Made by a program: the position numbers and the translations under genes. Of a stretch of DNA of 18,854 bases, positions 6,400-13,767 are shown piece after piece. The notes beneath the pieces were generated by a model, which had not been told where the DNA came from, ran no database searches, and saw nothing but the letters and a program-made list of their open reading frames with translations. Origin of the DNA: Clostridiales bacterium (GTDB lineage: Bacteria > Bacillota > Clostridia > Lachnospirales > WQUN01); NCBI GenBank assembly GCA_031289625.1, contig JAITPB010000134.1, positions 1 to 18,854 of the forward strand, read 5' to 3'. Each line of letters starts with the position of its first letter. Positions within the stretch are counted from its first letter, which is position 1.

Positions 6400-7391
6400 A
6401 AACGGGATTTACGCAAAATGTCGTCCAGCGTATTAAAAATGAAATCAGCAAAGTGGTCATTCATCAAGAAATGTTTTCGGATCTGGCGCTGACCGCCATG
6501 TTCAGCGGCGGCCATGTACTCATCGAAGGCGTGCCCGGCCTGGCCAAAACGTTATGGGTGAAGACGCTGGCCGCCGCATTGGATGTGACGTATAAGCGGA
6601 CGCAGTTTACTTCGGATTTGATGCCGTCGGATATTCTGGGCACGAAAATTTTTAACCGCGAGTCGTCCGCCTTTGAATTGAAAAAAGGGCCGCTGTTCAC
6701 AAACCTGTTCCTGGCGGATGAAATCAACCGCACGCCGCCCAAGACGCAGTCCGCCCTGCTGGAAGTGATGGAGGAGCGCGGCATTACCATCGACGGGGAA
6801 ACGCACGCGCTGGCCGAACCTTTCGCGGTTTTCGCCACGCAAAATCCCATTGAGTTCGAAGGCACATATCCACTGCCGGAGGCGCTGACGGATCGTTTTA
6901 TGATGAAGCTGGTTTTGACTTATCCGGGCCTTCCCGCGGAGAAAAAAATCCTGCAAATGTATGACGACGGCAGCATTCACGCCACGCCCGCGGGCGATCG
7001 TCTGGACGAGCGTCCGGCGCCAGACGATCGTCCAGACGAATGTCTGGCGGCGTGCCCGGCGGAAGACATCGTTGCCTGCAAAACGGAAATCGCGGCTGTG
7101 CGGGTGGACGACAGCATATTTAATTATATCGTCAGCATCGTGGAAACCACACGCCGGATGAACGTGATTGCGGCTGGCGCCAGCCCGCGCGGTTCCATCG
7201 CGCTGCTGCTCTGCGCGAAGACCCGCGCGGCTGTGAATGGCCGCGATTATGTCGTGCCCGACGATGTAAAAGAATTGGCGCCGTCCATATTGCGCCACCG
7301 TGTCGTCTTACAGCCGGAAGCGGAAATGGACGGCGTAAAGCCCGATATGGTCATTGAAAATATTTTGACGCAAGTGAAAGTGCCCAGGTGA
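6390..7391 (+). CDS. MoxR-family AAA+ ATPase
   Basis: A 333-aa ATPase. Walker A is GVPGLAKT (residues 47-54), Walker B is LFLADE (105-110), sensor 1 is FATQNP, and an arginine finger region lies in LPEALTDRF, all in MoxR order. The small lid domain follows with ASPRGSIALLLCAKTRA and DDVKELAPSILRHRV. MoxR proteins act as chaperones that insert metal ions or assemble partner proteins, commonly the DUF58/VWA-type protein encoded next door. Start ATG 6390 follows AAGGAG by six bases and overlaps the DUF4350 stop by 10 bases. Residues 203-220 are an in-frame repetitive insert (DRLDERPAPDDRPDECLA), placed between the core and lid domains where relatives normally have a short linker. Confidence 0.95.
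   Translation: MAIETGFTQNVVQRIKNEISKVVIHQEMFSDLALTAMFSGGHVLIEGVPGLAKTLWVKTLAAALDVTYKRTQFTSDLMPSDILGTKIFNRESSAFELKKGPLFTNLFLADEINRTPPKTQSALLEVMEERGITIDGETHALAEPFAVFATQNPIEFEGTYPLPEALTDRFMMKLVLTYPGLPAEKKILQMYDDGSIHATPAGDRLDERPAPDDRPDECLAACPAEDIVACKTEIAAVRVDDSIFNYIVSIVETTRRMNVIAAGASPRGSIALLLCAKTRAAVNGRDYVVPDDVKELAPSILRHRVVLQPEAEMDGVKPDMVIENILTQVKVPR
6996..7049 (+). repeat. in-frame palindromic repeat insert in moxR-type gene
   Basis: It contains a perfect 12-bp inverted repeat, TCGTCTGGACGA (6998-7009) and TCGTCCAGACGA (7028-7039), and an interleaved 8-bp pair, CGCCAGAC (7018-7025) and GTCTGGCG (7042-7049). The reading frame stays open and encodes residues 203-220 of the MoxR protein. The core is shared with the insert in the hydratase gene. 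Confidence 0.85.
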
Positions 7392-7395
7392 CGGC

Positions 7396-8697
7396 ATGAG
7401 CGTGACGAAGAGATTTGTCTTTCTGGTTTGCCTCGGCTTGCCGTTTCTGGTCATTTCACTGCCTTTCGGCCTGTACGGGCCTGTCTTTCTCATTCACAAC
7501 GCCGTCTGCCTGGGCCTTTTGACATTGGATTTTTGCTTAACCCCCGCCGCGGGCTGCCTGGAGATAGAACGCGATCCCGAAGACAAACTGGTTTTTAAAG
7601 CGGAAAACACATTAACTTTGTATGTCCGCACTCAACGGCATCTGTTCGTTACGCTGAAAGACGAAATTCCGGACTGGCATTTCACACTCTTAGACGATTC
7701 TCACATGACGCGCGCCGCCGAGCCAGGCGAACCGGCCGCGTTTTCTTATACATTGCTGCCCTCCAAGCGGGGCGCTTTTGTGTTTCCGCATGTATACGGC
7801 TATATCACGGGAAGCCTGGGGCTTTGCCGGAAATATTTCCAGCGGCCTCTGCCGATGGAATACAAAGTTTATCCCGATCTGCGGGACTTGAGGCGATACC
7901 GCCTGCTCACGCAAAAAAAAATGATGGAACAGGGTGCGCGTGCCGTCCGGGCGCGCCTTGGCGCGACGGAATTTGAAAGTCTGCGGGAGTATGCGCCGGG
8001 AGATGATTACCGAAAAATTAACTGGCCCGTGACCGCCCGCGAAAATAAACTCATCCTGAACCAATATGAAGCGGAAAAAAATCAGCCGGTTTTTATCTTG
8101 ATCGACGCGGGCCTCCCCATGACGTATAGCCTCAAAGGGATGAAAAAGCTGGATTACGCCGTCAACGCCGCGTTGATTCTCGCTGATATCGTCAACCAGC
8201 GGGGCGACAACAGCGGCCTCATGGTTTTCGATACGGACGTCAGAAGCCTCATTGCGCCAGGCAAAGGCGAAGCGCACCGCCACCATCTTATGGAGGCGCT
8301 GTATCATATTCAGGGCGTAAAAAACGCCTCCGATTACGAAGGCGCTTTTTACGCATTGCTCAACCGGCAGAAGCGGCGGGGCTTGATTTTTTTATTCACC
8401 GATTTTGAAACTTTGGAGGAAGCCAGAGAGCTGGCAGCCGCCGTTCAGATGTTAAAGCGCCGTCACACGCCCATCCTTACGCTCATGAAAAACGAAAGCC
8501 TGCACAAGATATTGGACAATCCGCGGGAGTCTCTTGAGACGGTTTTTCAGAAAGCGATGGCGATGAATTTTGGGGAAGAGCGGCGCGATATGATCCGGTC
8601 ATTCAACGCGCTGGGGATCGCCTGTGTGGAGAGCGAGGCGGAGCAGTTCACTCTGACTGCGGTGAACCGATACCTGGCCGCACGAAATAACCAATGA
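7396..8697 (+). CDS. DUF58 domain (VWA-like) protein
   Basis: A 433-aa protein with two N-terminal membrane segments (within residues 8-47), a beta-rich middle region, the DUF58 signature EFESLREYAPGDDYRKINW from about residue 192, and a VWA-like domain starting at FILIDAG (Asp237). The metal site is degenerate: the usual DxSxS reads DAGLP, which is common in DUF58 proteins. FTDFETLEEA later in the domain is the usual third strand region. The start ATG 7396 lies four bases after the MoxR stop with AGGTGACGG upstream. It is the expected partner of the MoxR ATPase. Its 3' end overlaps the opposite-strand SpoIIM-type gene by 50 bp. Confidence 0.93.
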   Translation: MSVTKRFVFLVCLGLPFLVISLPFGLYGPVFLIHNAVCLGLLTLDFCLTPAAGCLEIERDPEDKLVFKAENTLTLYVRTQRHLFVTLKDEIPDWHFTLLDDSHMTRAAEPGEPAAFSYTLLPSKRGAFVFPHVYGYITGSLGLCRKYFQRPLPMEYKVYPDLRDLRRYRLLTQKKMMEQGARAVRARLGATEFESLREYAPGDDYRKINWPVTARENKLILNQYEAEKNQPVFILIDAGLPMTYSLKGMKKLDYAVNAALILADIVNQRGDNSGLMVFDTDVRSLIAPGKGEAHRHHLMEALYHIQGVKNASDYEGAFYALLNRQKRRGLIFLFTDFETLEEARELAAAVQMLKRRHTPILTLMKNESLHKILDNPRESLETVFQKAMAMNFGEERRDMIRSFNALGIACVESEAEQFTLTAVNRYLAARNNQ

Positions 8698-9604
8698 TCA
8701 GGACGAGCGTCAGCAGCGCGAACCCCAATTTCCACCAGGGCGATATCGGAAGCGGCGTAAAGAACCCTTCAATCAGCCCGGCTAAAATCAGCATCACAAT
8801 CACACCTGGCAAAAAATACGCCGCTTCTTTCGCGCCTTGGATACAGGCGTCTTTTCTTTTGCGATCGCCTGGGATCAACAGCGACCGGCCAATGATCAGG
8901 CCTGCCGCGCCGCCCAGGAAAATAGCCGTCAATTCGAGTATGCCGTGCGGCAGGATCAGCGCCCAAAAAGGCAGCAGATTCTGCTTCTGGATAGACAGAA
9001 GCCCTGCCAGCGCGCCGATAATCGCGCCGTTTTGAAACAGGACCCAGACGGTACCCAAACCCGCCGTGACGCCCAGCGCCATGGCTAAAAATACCACGCG
9101 GATGTTGTTGGTCATGATGATCGCGCTCATCAAGGAATAATCCATCCCGCCGCCGCTGGAGTCCAAATTGATGTTCCGAATGTAGTCCTCCGGCAAAAAC
9201 AGCGTCACATATTGATCGTTGAGCGAGATCAGCGCCAGGCTTAAAAAAGCGCCCAAGACGAAAAAAAACATCGCCGCGGCAAAATAGGCGCGTTTTTCCC
9301 GCACTGCCGCAGGGAAGCCTTTGCCAAAATATTCTAAGGCATCCTGAAAACCGCTCTTTTCTTTTTGGTAGAAATGCGGATGCGCGCCGCCCACGAGCTG
9401 ATTGAGATACAGGGTGGTTTTAGCGTCCGGGAAATGCGTTTTCGCGAAAGCCAGATGCCGCCCAGCCAGCCGGAACAGCCCCGCGAACTCGCGGATTTCT
9501 TCTTTATCCAAACGGACAGCGCTTTTGCGCGGCAGCAGTTGGTTGAAGCGCGCTAATTTTTCCCAGCCTTCTTGATTTTTCCGGATAAACTGTTCTTCCG
9601 TCAT
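8648..9604 (-). CDS. SpoIIM-family membrane protein
   Basis: A 318-aa protein of the stage II sporulation protein M family. The N-terminal 100 residues are helical and soluble (EEQFIRKNQEGWEKLARFN, REFAGLFRLAGRHLAFAKT), followed by about five to six membrane segments near 107-128, 168-191, 194-205, 215-240, 264-283 and 291-307. The family hallmark is LPHGILELTAIFLGGAAGL at about 218-236. Start ATG 9604 follows GGGAGG by six bases; the longer upstream frame runs into the divergent gene. This version, with a long soluble N-terminus and beside RDD, MoxR and DUF58 genes, belongs to the envelope cluster rather than to the spoIIDMP engulfment operon, so a direct sporulation role is not implied. Confidence 0.9.
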   Translation of the reverse strand: MTEEQFIRKNQEGWEKLARFNQLLPRKSAVRLDKEEIREFAGLFRLAGRHLAFAKTHFPDAKTTLYLNQLVGGAHPHFYQKEKSGFQDALEYFGKGFPAAVREKRAYFAAAMFFFVLGAFLSLALISLNDQYVTLFLPEDYIRNINLDSSGGGMDYSLMSAIIMTNNIRVVFLAMALGVTAGLGTVWVLFQNGAIIGALAGLLSIQKQNLLPFWALILPHGILELTAIFLGGAAGLIIGRSLLIPGDRKRKDACIQGAKEAAYFLPGVIVMLILAGLIEGFFTPLPISPWWKLGFALLTLVLIIGYFVRPGIGSPQSE

Positions 9605-9661
9605 CTCACGCCTCCCGTTTCGGAAAACTGATAGCAAAATTGATTCTGGAAGGAAATTGGT

Positions 9662-10426
9662 ATGCGTTATATCACCATTACCACCCCGGACAACATCGAC
9701 ATTCAATACCGGCTGGCCGGTGTGGGTTCGCGTTTGGCCGCGGCGATCATAGACGGCCTGATCCAGGCTTTGGCTTTTCTGCTGGTGACGCTGCCGATTC
9801 TGTTCGGCGTTATGGGGTTCCGATTTTCCAGCGCCGCCCAGTTTACATTTGGCGGCCCGGCGTTGGCGTTTATCATTATAGCATACTTTGTGATCTATTT
9901 CGGATATTTTTTCGTTTTTGAACTGGCCATGAACGGTCAGTCACCGGGCAAAAAAGTGTTGGGCCTGCGCGTCATCCGGGAAAATGGGCGGCCCGTTGCC
10001 GCAGCGCAGTCTATGATCCGGAATGTGTTCCGTTACATGATCGACGCGCTTGGCCCAGGTGCGGTTTTGATTCTGTTTTCCCGAAAAAATAAGCGGCTGG
10101 GCGATATGCTGGCCTCTACCGTCGTCGTCGCGGAAAGCGAGGCCATCGCGCCGCCATCATGGGGACAGGCGGGCCTGGCAAGTTCCGCTGAGGCAAACGC
10201 CGCTGAGGTAAACACATCCGAAGCAAGTCTTCTGCTGGAAAATTTGCGCCTGACAAGAGAAGAACGTGAATGGCTGAAAGAATATCTGCGCCGGAAGGAC
10301 GGGTTTATGGATGGCGGGCAAAATCTGCGCCGCCGCTTTATCCAATATTTTGCGAAGAAATTTGACGTCCCCGAAGATCTGATCAGTGAGGAATTGCTGG
10401 AAAAAATTTTGCGGCTGAATCAATGA
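9662..10426 (+). CDS. RDD-family membrane protein
   Basis: A 254-aa protein. The RDD domain spans about residues 18-160: GSRLAAAIIDGLI with the conserved Arg and Asp, two to three membrane segments (about 28-52 and 65-90), the GQSPGKKVLGLRVI motif, RNVFRYMID and SRKNKRLGDMLASTVVV. A polar, repeat-bearing linker (about 165-195) leads to a charged C-terminal helical region of unknown role. Start ATG 9662 follows AAGGAA at suitable spacing. It is divergent from the SpoIIM-type gene with only 57 bp between the start codons; I see no clear promoter there. RDD/SpoIIM pairs are common neighbours in this cluster type. Confidence 0.92.
   Translation: MRYITITTPDNIDIQYRLAGVGSRLAAAIIDGLIQALAFLLVTLPILFGVMGFRFSSAAQFTFGGPALAFIIIAYFVIYFGYFFVFELAMNGQSPGKKVLGLRVIRENGRPVAAAQSMIRNVFRYMIDALGPGAVLILFSRKNKRLGDMLASTVVVAESEAIAPPSWGQAGLASSAEANAAEVNTSEASLLLENLRLTREEREWLKEYLRRKDGFMDGGQNLRRRFIQYFAKKFDVPEDLISEELLEKILRLNQ
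10184..10228 (+). repeat. in-frame 15-bp repeats in the RDD gene linker
   Basis: Three 15-bp units, 10184-10198, 10199-10213 and a diverged 10214-10228, encode SAEAN, AAEVN, TSEAS. The first two share TCCGCTGAGG/GCCGCTGAGG and AAAC ends. They sit in the non-conserved linker after the RDD domain. Confidence 0.8.
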
Positions 10427-10433
10427 CCGCGGC

Positions 10434-10476
10434 AAAAAAGCGTACAGCTCCGGCTTCTGCGGAGGCTGTACGCTTT
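10434..10476. terminator. bidirectional rho-independent terminator
   Basis: A long hairpin with arms AAAGCGTACAGC (10437-10448) and GCTGTACGCTTT (10465-10476), extended inside by TCCG/CGGA around a 7-nt loop. An A-run at 10434-10439 gives a T-run on the - strand, and TTT lies on the + strand arm. It sits between the converging RDD and TasA-like genes and probably serves both. Confidence 0.85.
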
Positions 10477-10505
10477 ACGCTTATGGATATAGATAGAATG
10501 ATTGA

Positions 10506-11321
10506 TTATGGCGTGGGCGTGATCGCGGCATTTTCCACTGAAATCACTTCGAGCAGACGCTGGCCGCCCGGAAAAATTCCACCTTCCTGCCCAATGAGAT
10601 CAATATCGTCCAGCGTAGCGATTTGCAGGATAACATCGATAGCATAATAAAAATTGCTGTCCGTCTCCTGAATCTGTTTTACCTGGTGGAGCAAAAGCCC
10701 GGTGACGCTGTCCGGTTCAAGAGGCTCGGCCCAGTACGCCCATCCGTCTTCATCGAATACCCAGTACGGCCCAATCATGTCTTCTGTCCAATCCCGCATG
10801 AAGATCACTTCGGAGGCGGGCACAGGTTTTAAATTGGGATTGCCGGCTGCGTCTTCGGCTGTCCAGAAATGCTCGCCCAAGTCAGGCGCCGTAGAATTTT
10901 GATCCGTGTCGCTGGTAGGCAGATAATATCTCTCGCCATCGTTCCCCGACAGCTTCCAATCCCAATACGCATGAAAAACCTGATCGCAGATTTCCACATC
11001 CACGTCCGGCGTGTGCGGGATCCATGTGCTGAGATCGTCTTTCGCGGCACCCTGGACGAGAGGCTGATCTGATACTTCCATGTATTCATTCAGCTGGACA
11101 CGGACAAAGAGCGGGCGATTTCCAAAGTTCTCCACATAAACATCTTTGTTCAGGTGTCCGTCAAAGTCGTCATGCAGCCGGCCCCCTGGGTTGCTGCCCT
11201 CGCCGGAGAACTCATTTTTGGCTTCTTGACCGAAACTGAACCAGGCGTATGTACCCGCACCCAGCAAGGCCGCCGCCAGCACTGCAGCCGATACGCCGGC
11301 AATGAGTTTACGCGCGCGCAT
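10506..11321 (-). CDS. TasA/camelysin-like secreted protein
   Basis: A 271-aa exported protein. The N-terminus MRARKLIAGVSAAVLAAALL is followed by GAGTYAWFSFG, the hydrophobic signal plus (A/T)YAxFS pattern of SipW-processed TasA/camelysin-type proteins. The rest is acidic and aromatic (WTEDMIGPYWVFDEDGW, PLFVRVQLNEYMEV), and there is no C-terminal anchor or sortase motif. TasA relatives form biofilm or surface fibres; some camelysins bind peptidase. Start ATG 11321 has GAAGGAG nine bases upstream; ATG 11327 is too close to it, and GTG 11381 lies 17 bases from another AAGGAGG (11399-11405). No sipW-like signal peptidase gene is in the window. The family call rests mainly on the N-terminus and is moderate. 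Confidence 0.65.
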   Translation of the reverse strand: MRARKLIAGVSAAVLAAALLGAGTYAWFSFGQEAKNEFSGEGSNPGGRLHDDFDGHLNKDVYVENFGNRPLFVRVQLNEYMEVSDQPLVQGAAKDDLSTWIPHTPDVDVEICDQVFHAYWDWKLSGNDGERYYLPTSDTDQNSTAPDLGEHFWTAEDAAGNPNLKPVPASEVIFMRDWTEDMIGPYWVFDEDGWAYWAEPLEPDSVTGLLLHQVKQIQETDSNFYYAIDVILQIATLDDIDLIGQEGGIFPGGQRLLEVISVENAAITPTP

Positions 11322-11461
11322 ATTCATCCACTCCTTCTCAATTTTGCTCTTGCTTTTTGGCTGTCCAAACAACGCCGTCACGCTGTTTTTTGTCTGCCCC
11401 TCCTTAGCGCAAGCGCTTTGTTTTATTATCCTGCATTCTCTGTTTTTTAAACCCGGCGCTG

Positions 11462-11480
11462 TATTGAATACTGCTCAATA
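11462..11480. promoter_or_regulatory. inverted repeat between divergent genes
   Basis: TATTGA (11462-11467) and TCAATA (11475-11480) form a perfect 6-bp dyad with a 7-bp centre, in the 223-bp region between the TasA-like and MNT gene starts. It could be an operator for either side. I see no convincing consensus promoter nearby for either gene. Confidence 0.3.
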
Positions 11481-11544
11481 TATCGTCCATTCCAGCAAAA
11501 ATCGTAACTTGTAAACTTTAACGGTTAATGAAAAGAGTGGTTTG

Positions 11545-11913
11545 ATGCCTGACGATCAAAGGCTTGTGTTTCATTTGGTTACAGATCGCATGTTTCGTTT
11601 TATCCATCCGCTGAAGCAAAAAAATTTTGAAAACGTATATCAACATCTGCCGCGTTCCGTAGAGCAGCTCTGGGTGTTTGGAAGCTCCGTAACGCCGAAC
11701 AACAGGCCGGATTCCGATTTGGACTTGCTGGCTGTGGGAAATCTTTCTATCGAGGATAGAAAAGCCATCATTGACGCCGCGGGCTGCGAGGTGGATTTGA
11801 TTGTAACGGATCGCGCCTTTTTTTCTCAAAAGTCAAAAGAATTTGCGCATTGCTTTTATACTGTCGTTCGGAACGGCATATTATATTTTGATCGGGAGTG
11901 GCTTTATGAGTGA
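11545..11913 (+). CDS. MNT-type nucleotidyltransferase antitoxin
   Basis: A 122-aa minimal nucleotidyltransferase. The active-site pattern GSx10DxD is complete: Gly46-Ser47 and Asp58-x-Asp60 in FGSSVTPNNRPDSDLDLL, with a third acidic residue at Asp84 in CEVDLIV. In MNT/HEPN systems this enzyme transfers AMP units onto the HEPN toxin and so silences it. Start ATG 11545 is preceded by AAAGAGTGG; the TTG three bases earlier is a less likely choice. It overlaps the next gene by eight bases (ATGAGTGA), so the two are translated together. The antitoxin comes first here. Confidence 0.88.
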   Translation: MPDDQRLVFHLVTDRMFRFIHPLKQKNFENVYQHLPRSVEQLWVFGSSVTPNNRPDSDLDLLAVGNLSIEDRKAIIDAAGCEVDLIVTDRAFFSQKSKEFAHCFYTVVRNGILYFDREWLYE

Positions 11914-12346
11914 TTTGCTGAGAATAGCGGCGGCGGATCTCGCCGGCGCAAAGTATTACGCTTCTCACGAAACAGATGAGGTTTATTTGAATTTGGCGGG
12001 CTATCATTGCGCGCAGGCCGCGGAAAAAATCTTGAAGGCGTTTATCATCAGCAAAGGCGTTGTGCCGCCCAAAATTCATAAAACGTATGAGCTGATCAAT
12101 TTTGCCAAGAACAGAGGCATGTTTGAAAATGTCCTCATGCCGGTGGAAAAAATTGTCGTGGAGCTGGACGCCTGGACTTCTGAAACGCGATACGTCGTCA
12201 ATCATCTCGCGTCTAAAGATAGGATTTTATTTTCCATCGCGGTTCTGGAAGATTTGATAGAGCATCTGCTTCCGCGCGAAACGGATTCGATTGCGCGGCT
12301 GAAAGCGGAGGTTCAGCAAAACCCGCCTGGGCAGAGTAAAAATTGA
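11906..12346 (+). CDS. HEPN-domain toxin (RNase)
   Basis: A 146-aa all-helical HEPN protein. It shows the PF05168-like core YHCAQAAEKILKAFIISKG with VPPKIHKTYELI, and an Rx4H RNase motif at Arg95-His100 (RYVVNH). HEPN toxins cut RNA, often tRNA, when not modified by the partner MNT enzyme. Start ATG 11906 has GGGAG seven bases upstream; the longer upstream frame lies within the MNT gene and is ignored. The C-terminal 20 residues are polar and probably disordered. The Rx4H motif suggests an active toxin, though some HEPN proteins of this family are only nucleotide-binding. Confidence 0.88.
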   Translation: MSDLLRIAAADLAGAKYYASHETDEVYLNLAGYHCAQAAEKILKAFIISKGVVPPKIHKTYELINFAKNRGMFENVLMPVEKIVVELDAWTSETRYVVNHLASKDRILFSIAVLEDLIEHLLPRETDSIARLKAEVQQNPPGQSKN

Positions 12347-12477
12347 GTTAAATTCCCTCCTTACTGGTTCAATATAATCGGATCTTTTCTGAGTGCTTCG
12401 ACAATTGGCGCTTTTTTACATCAGGCAATTCGCTTTTTAGGCGATGCTGAGGGGGGCGTTGCGGCTCGAACTGACAA

Positions 12478-12507
12478 AAGAAGTGGGCTATAGTTTGCCC
12501 ACTTCTT
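12478..12507 (-). terminator. terminator of the ABC operon
   Basis: A perfect 11-bp hairpin, AAGAAGTGGGC (12478-12488) and GCCCACTTCTT (12497-12507), with an 8-nt loop. On the - strand it is followed by CTTTTG. It overlaps the last codons and stop of the coiled-coil protein gene. Confidence 0.7.
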
Positions 12508-13681
12508 CCATATATTTATCCACAACGCCAACGACGGCTTTCGTGCGGCTGAAATCCCTCTTTTTTAGATTTGTCAATTTATCCCACAGCTCTCCCTGAC
12601 GGGCGTCCAAAATTGCGAGAGATTTTTCCGCTTGTTCTTTCATTTCAACTAGCTTTTCATATCCGCGTTTCCTGTCCGAAAAATTAACGTGCTTGGCGGT
12701 ATTTTCCAGTGACAGGGCCAGGTTCTCCATCTTTTTTTCCCGTAAAAAATTTTCAATGTCCGCCTGCGCTCCATACATGGCCTTGCGGATCGCGTCGATA
12801 CGGGCGGCGACGGTTTCGTAACGCTTATATTCATCCAAATTTCTCCGCAGGTTCCGGCCGCTTCTGACCCGGTATTTTTGATAGATGTACCGCAAAAAAT
12901 TGGTGTAATACACGAATACCGCGCTTTTCCGGTTCAAGAAACGCACGGCGCGTATTTGTTTTTGATAGTTCAGCCTCAATTCAAAGACAATGTGTCGCCT
13001 GAAAAAATAAATGAACACGGACAAAATGATCAACAGAAAAATAAACACGGACGCCGGAAAAAAGATATCTGTTTCCCGGATGATGGCCAAGTAGCCAAGC
13101 AAGACAGACACAAATACAAACACACTCACCATAACGACGGCAAACCGGTTGAGAAACCGCATCCCAAAAATTAAAACCGTCCGTTGATCTTCCAGATCCG
13201 CCTTTTCACCCTCCAGATAGCCGATATCTGTTCGCAGCAGTTGCTGATTTTCTTCGGCGCTGATGATCTGTACCATATCCTTGCTGGCCTCATTGTTCAA
13301 AGCGCGCAAATTTTCAATGGATCGGTCAAAGCCTGTTAATTGTTCCAGCAACGATTTTCTTTCGGACGACAGGGCGGTGAAGCGATCCAGCGCATTGTTG
13401 ATTTGAAGGATCTCGCCGTCCGTCAGGTTATGAAACTTTTCCCATTCTTTCATGCGTTTGTCATAATTTTGAATTTTTGCGGCCAGAGCGATCCTCTGCC
13501 GCGCTGTCCGCAAAGCCTCGTCAGCCAGTCTGACCGCTTGCTTTATAATAATATAAGCAGGCGCCATATCATCCAATCCGGCTAAAAATTGTTTAAAAGC
13601 AGAAGAGGACTCATACATCTGGCTCTCTGTTTGCTTGGAGTGAAATAGATTTTTCCAAAATCGGAAAATTTTCTGCGGCAT
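12488..13681 (-). CDS. two-TM coiled-coil protein of unknown function
   Basis: I do not recognise the family. The 397-aa protein has no signal peptide. A helical N-terminal half with heptad-like character (about 55-168: ERKSLLEQL, YLEGEKADLEDQRTVL) is followed by two close membrane segments (about 179-200 and 207-227) joined by a short loop, and a second long basic coiled coil (about 275-380), so both coils should face the cytoplasm. Start ATG 13681 has GAGGTG five bases upstream. It is the last gene of the - strand operon, 86 bp after the permease, which suggests a link with the ABC system, perhaps as a scaffold or gating subunit; this is inference only. Confidence 0.7.
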   Translation of the reverse strand: MPQKIFRFWKNLFHSKQTESQMYESSSAFKQFLAGLDDMAPAYIIIKQAVRLADEALRTARQRIALAAKIQNYDKRMKEWEKFHNLTDGEILQINNALDRFTALSSERKSLLEQLTGFDRSIENLRALNNEASKDMVQIISAEENQQLLRTDIGYLEGEKADLEDQRTVLIFGMRFLNRFAVVMVSVFVFVSVLLGYLAIIRETDIFFPASVFIFLLIILSVFIYFFRRHIVFELRLNYQKQIRAVRFLNRKSAVFVYYTNFLRYIYQKYRVRSGRNLRRNLDEYKRYETVAARIDAIRKAMYGAQADIENFLREKKMENLALSLENTAKHVNFSDRKRGYEKLVEMKEQAEKSLAILDARQGELWDKLTNLKKRDFSRTKAVVGVVDKYMEEVGKL

Positions 13682-13767
13682 ATCCGCACCTCGCTTTATC
13701 ATATGGATAATCCTATTTTTCACCAAAACAGGCAAACTATGCGGGGTAAGTCAGGCGCGATAAAAAA

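Noticed and set aside
6552..7298. A 248-codon open frame on the - strand
   Set aside because: It is antisense to the conserved MoxR gene and has no domain pattern or ribosome binding site.
11405..11418. AGCGCAAGCGCT dyad followed by a T-rich stretch as a terminator
   Set aside because: The stem is only five base pairs and lies between divergent gene starts, where no transcript is expected to end.
12347..12477. Possible small gene or HEPN terminator in the gap after the HEPN gene
   Set aside because: I see only a loose direct repeat (CAATT..CGCTTTTT twice) and no reading frame with a ribosome binding site or a hairpin with a T-run on the + strand.
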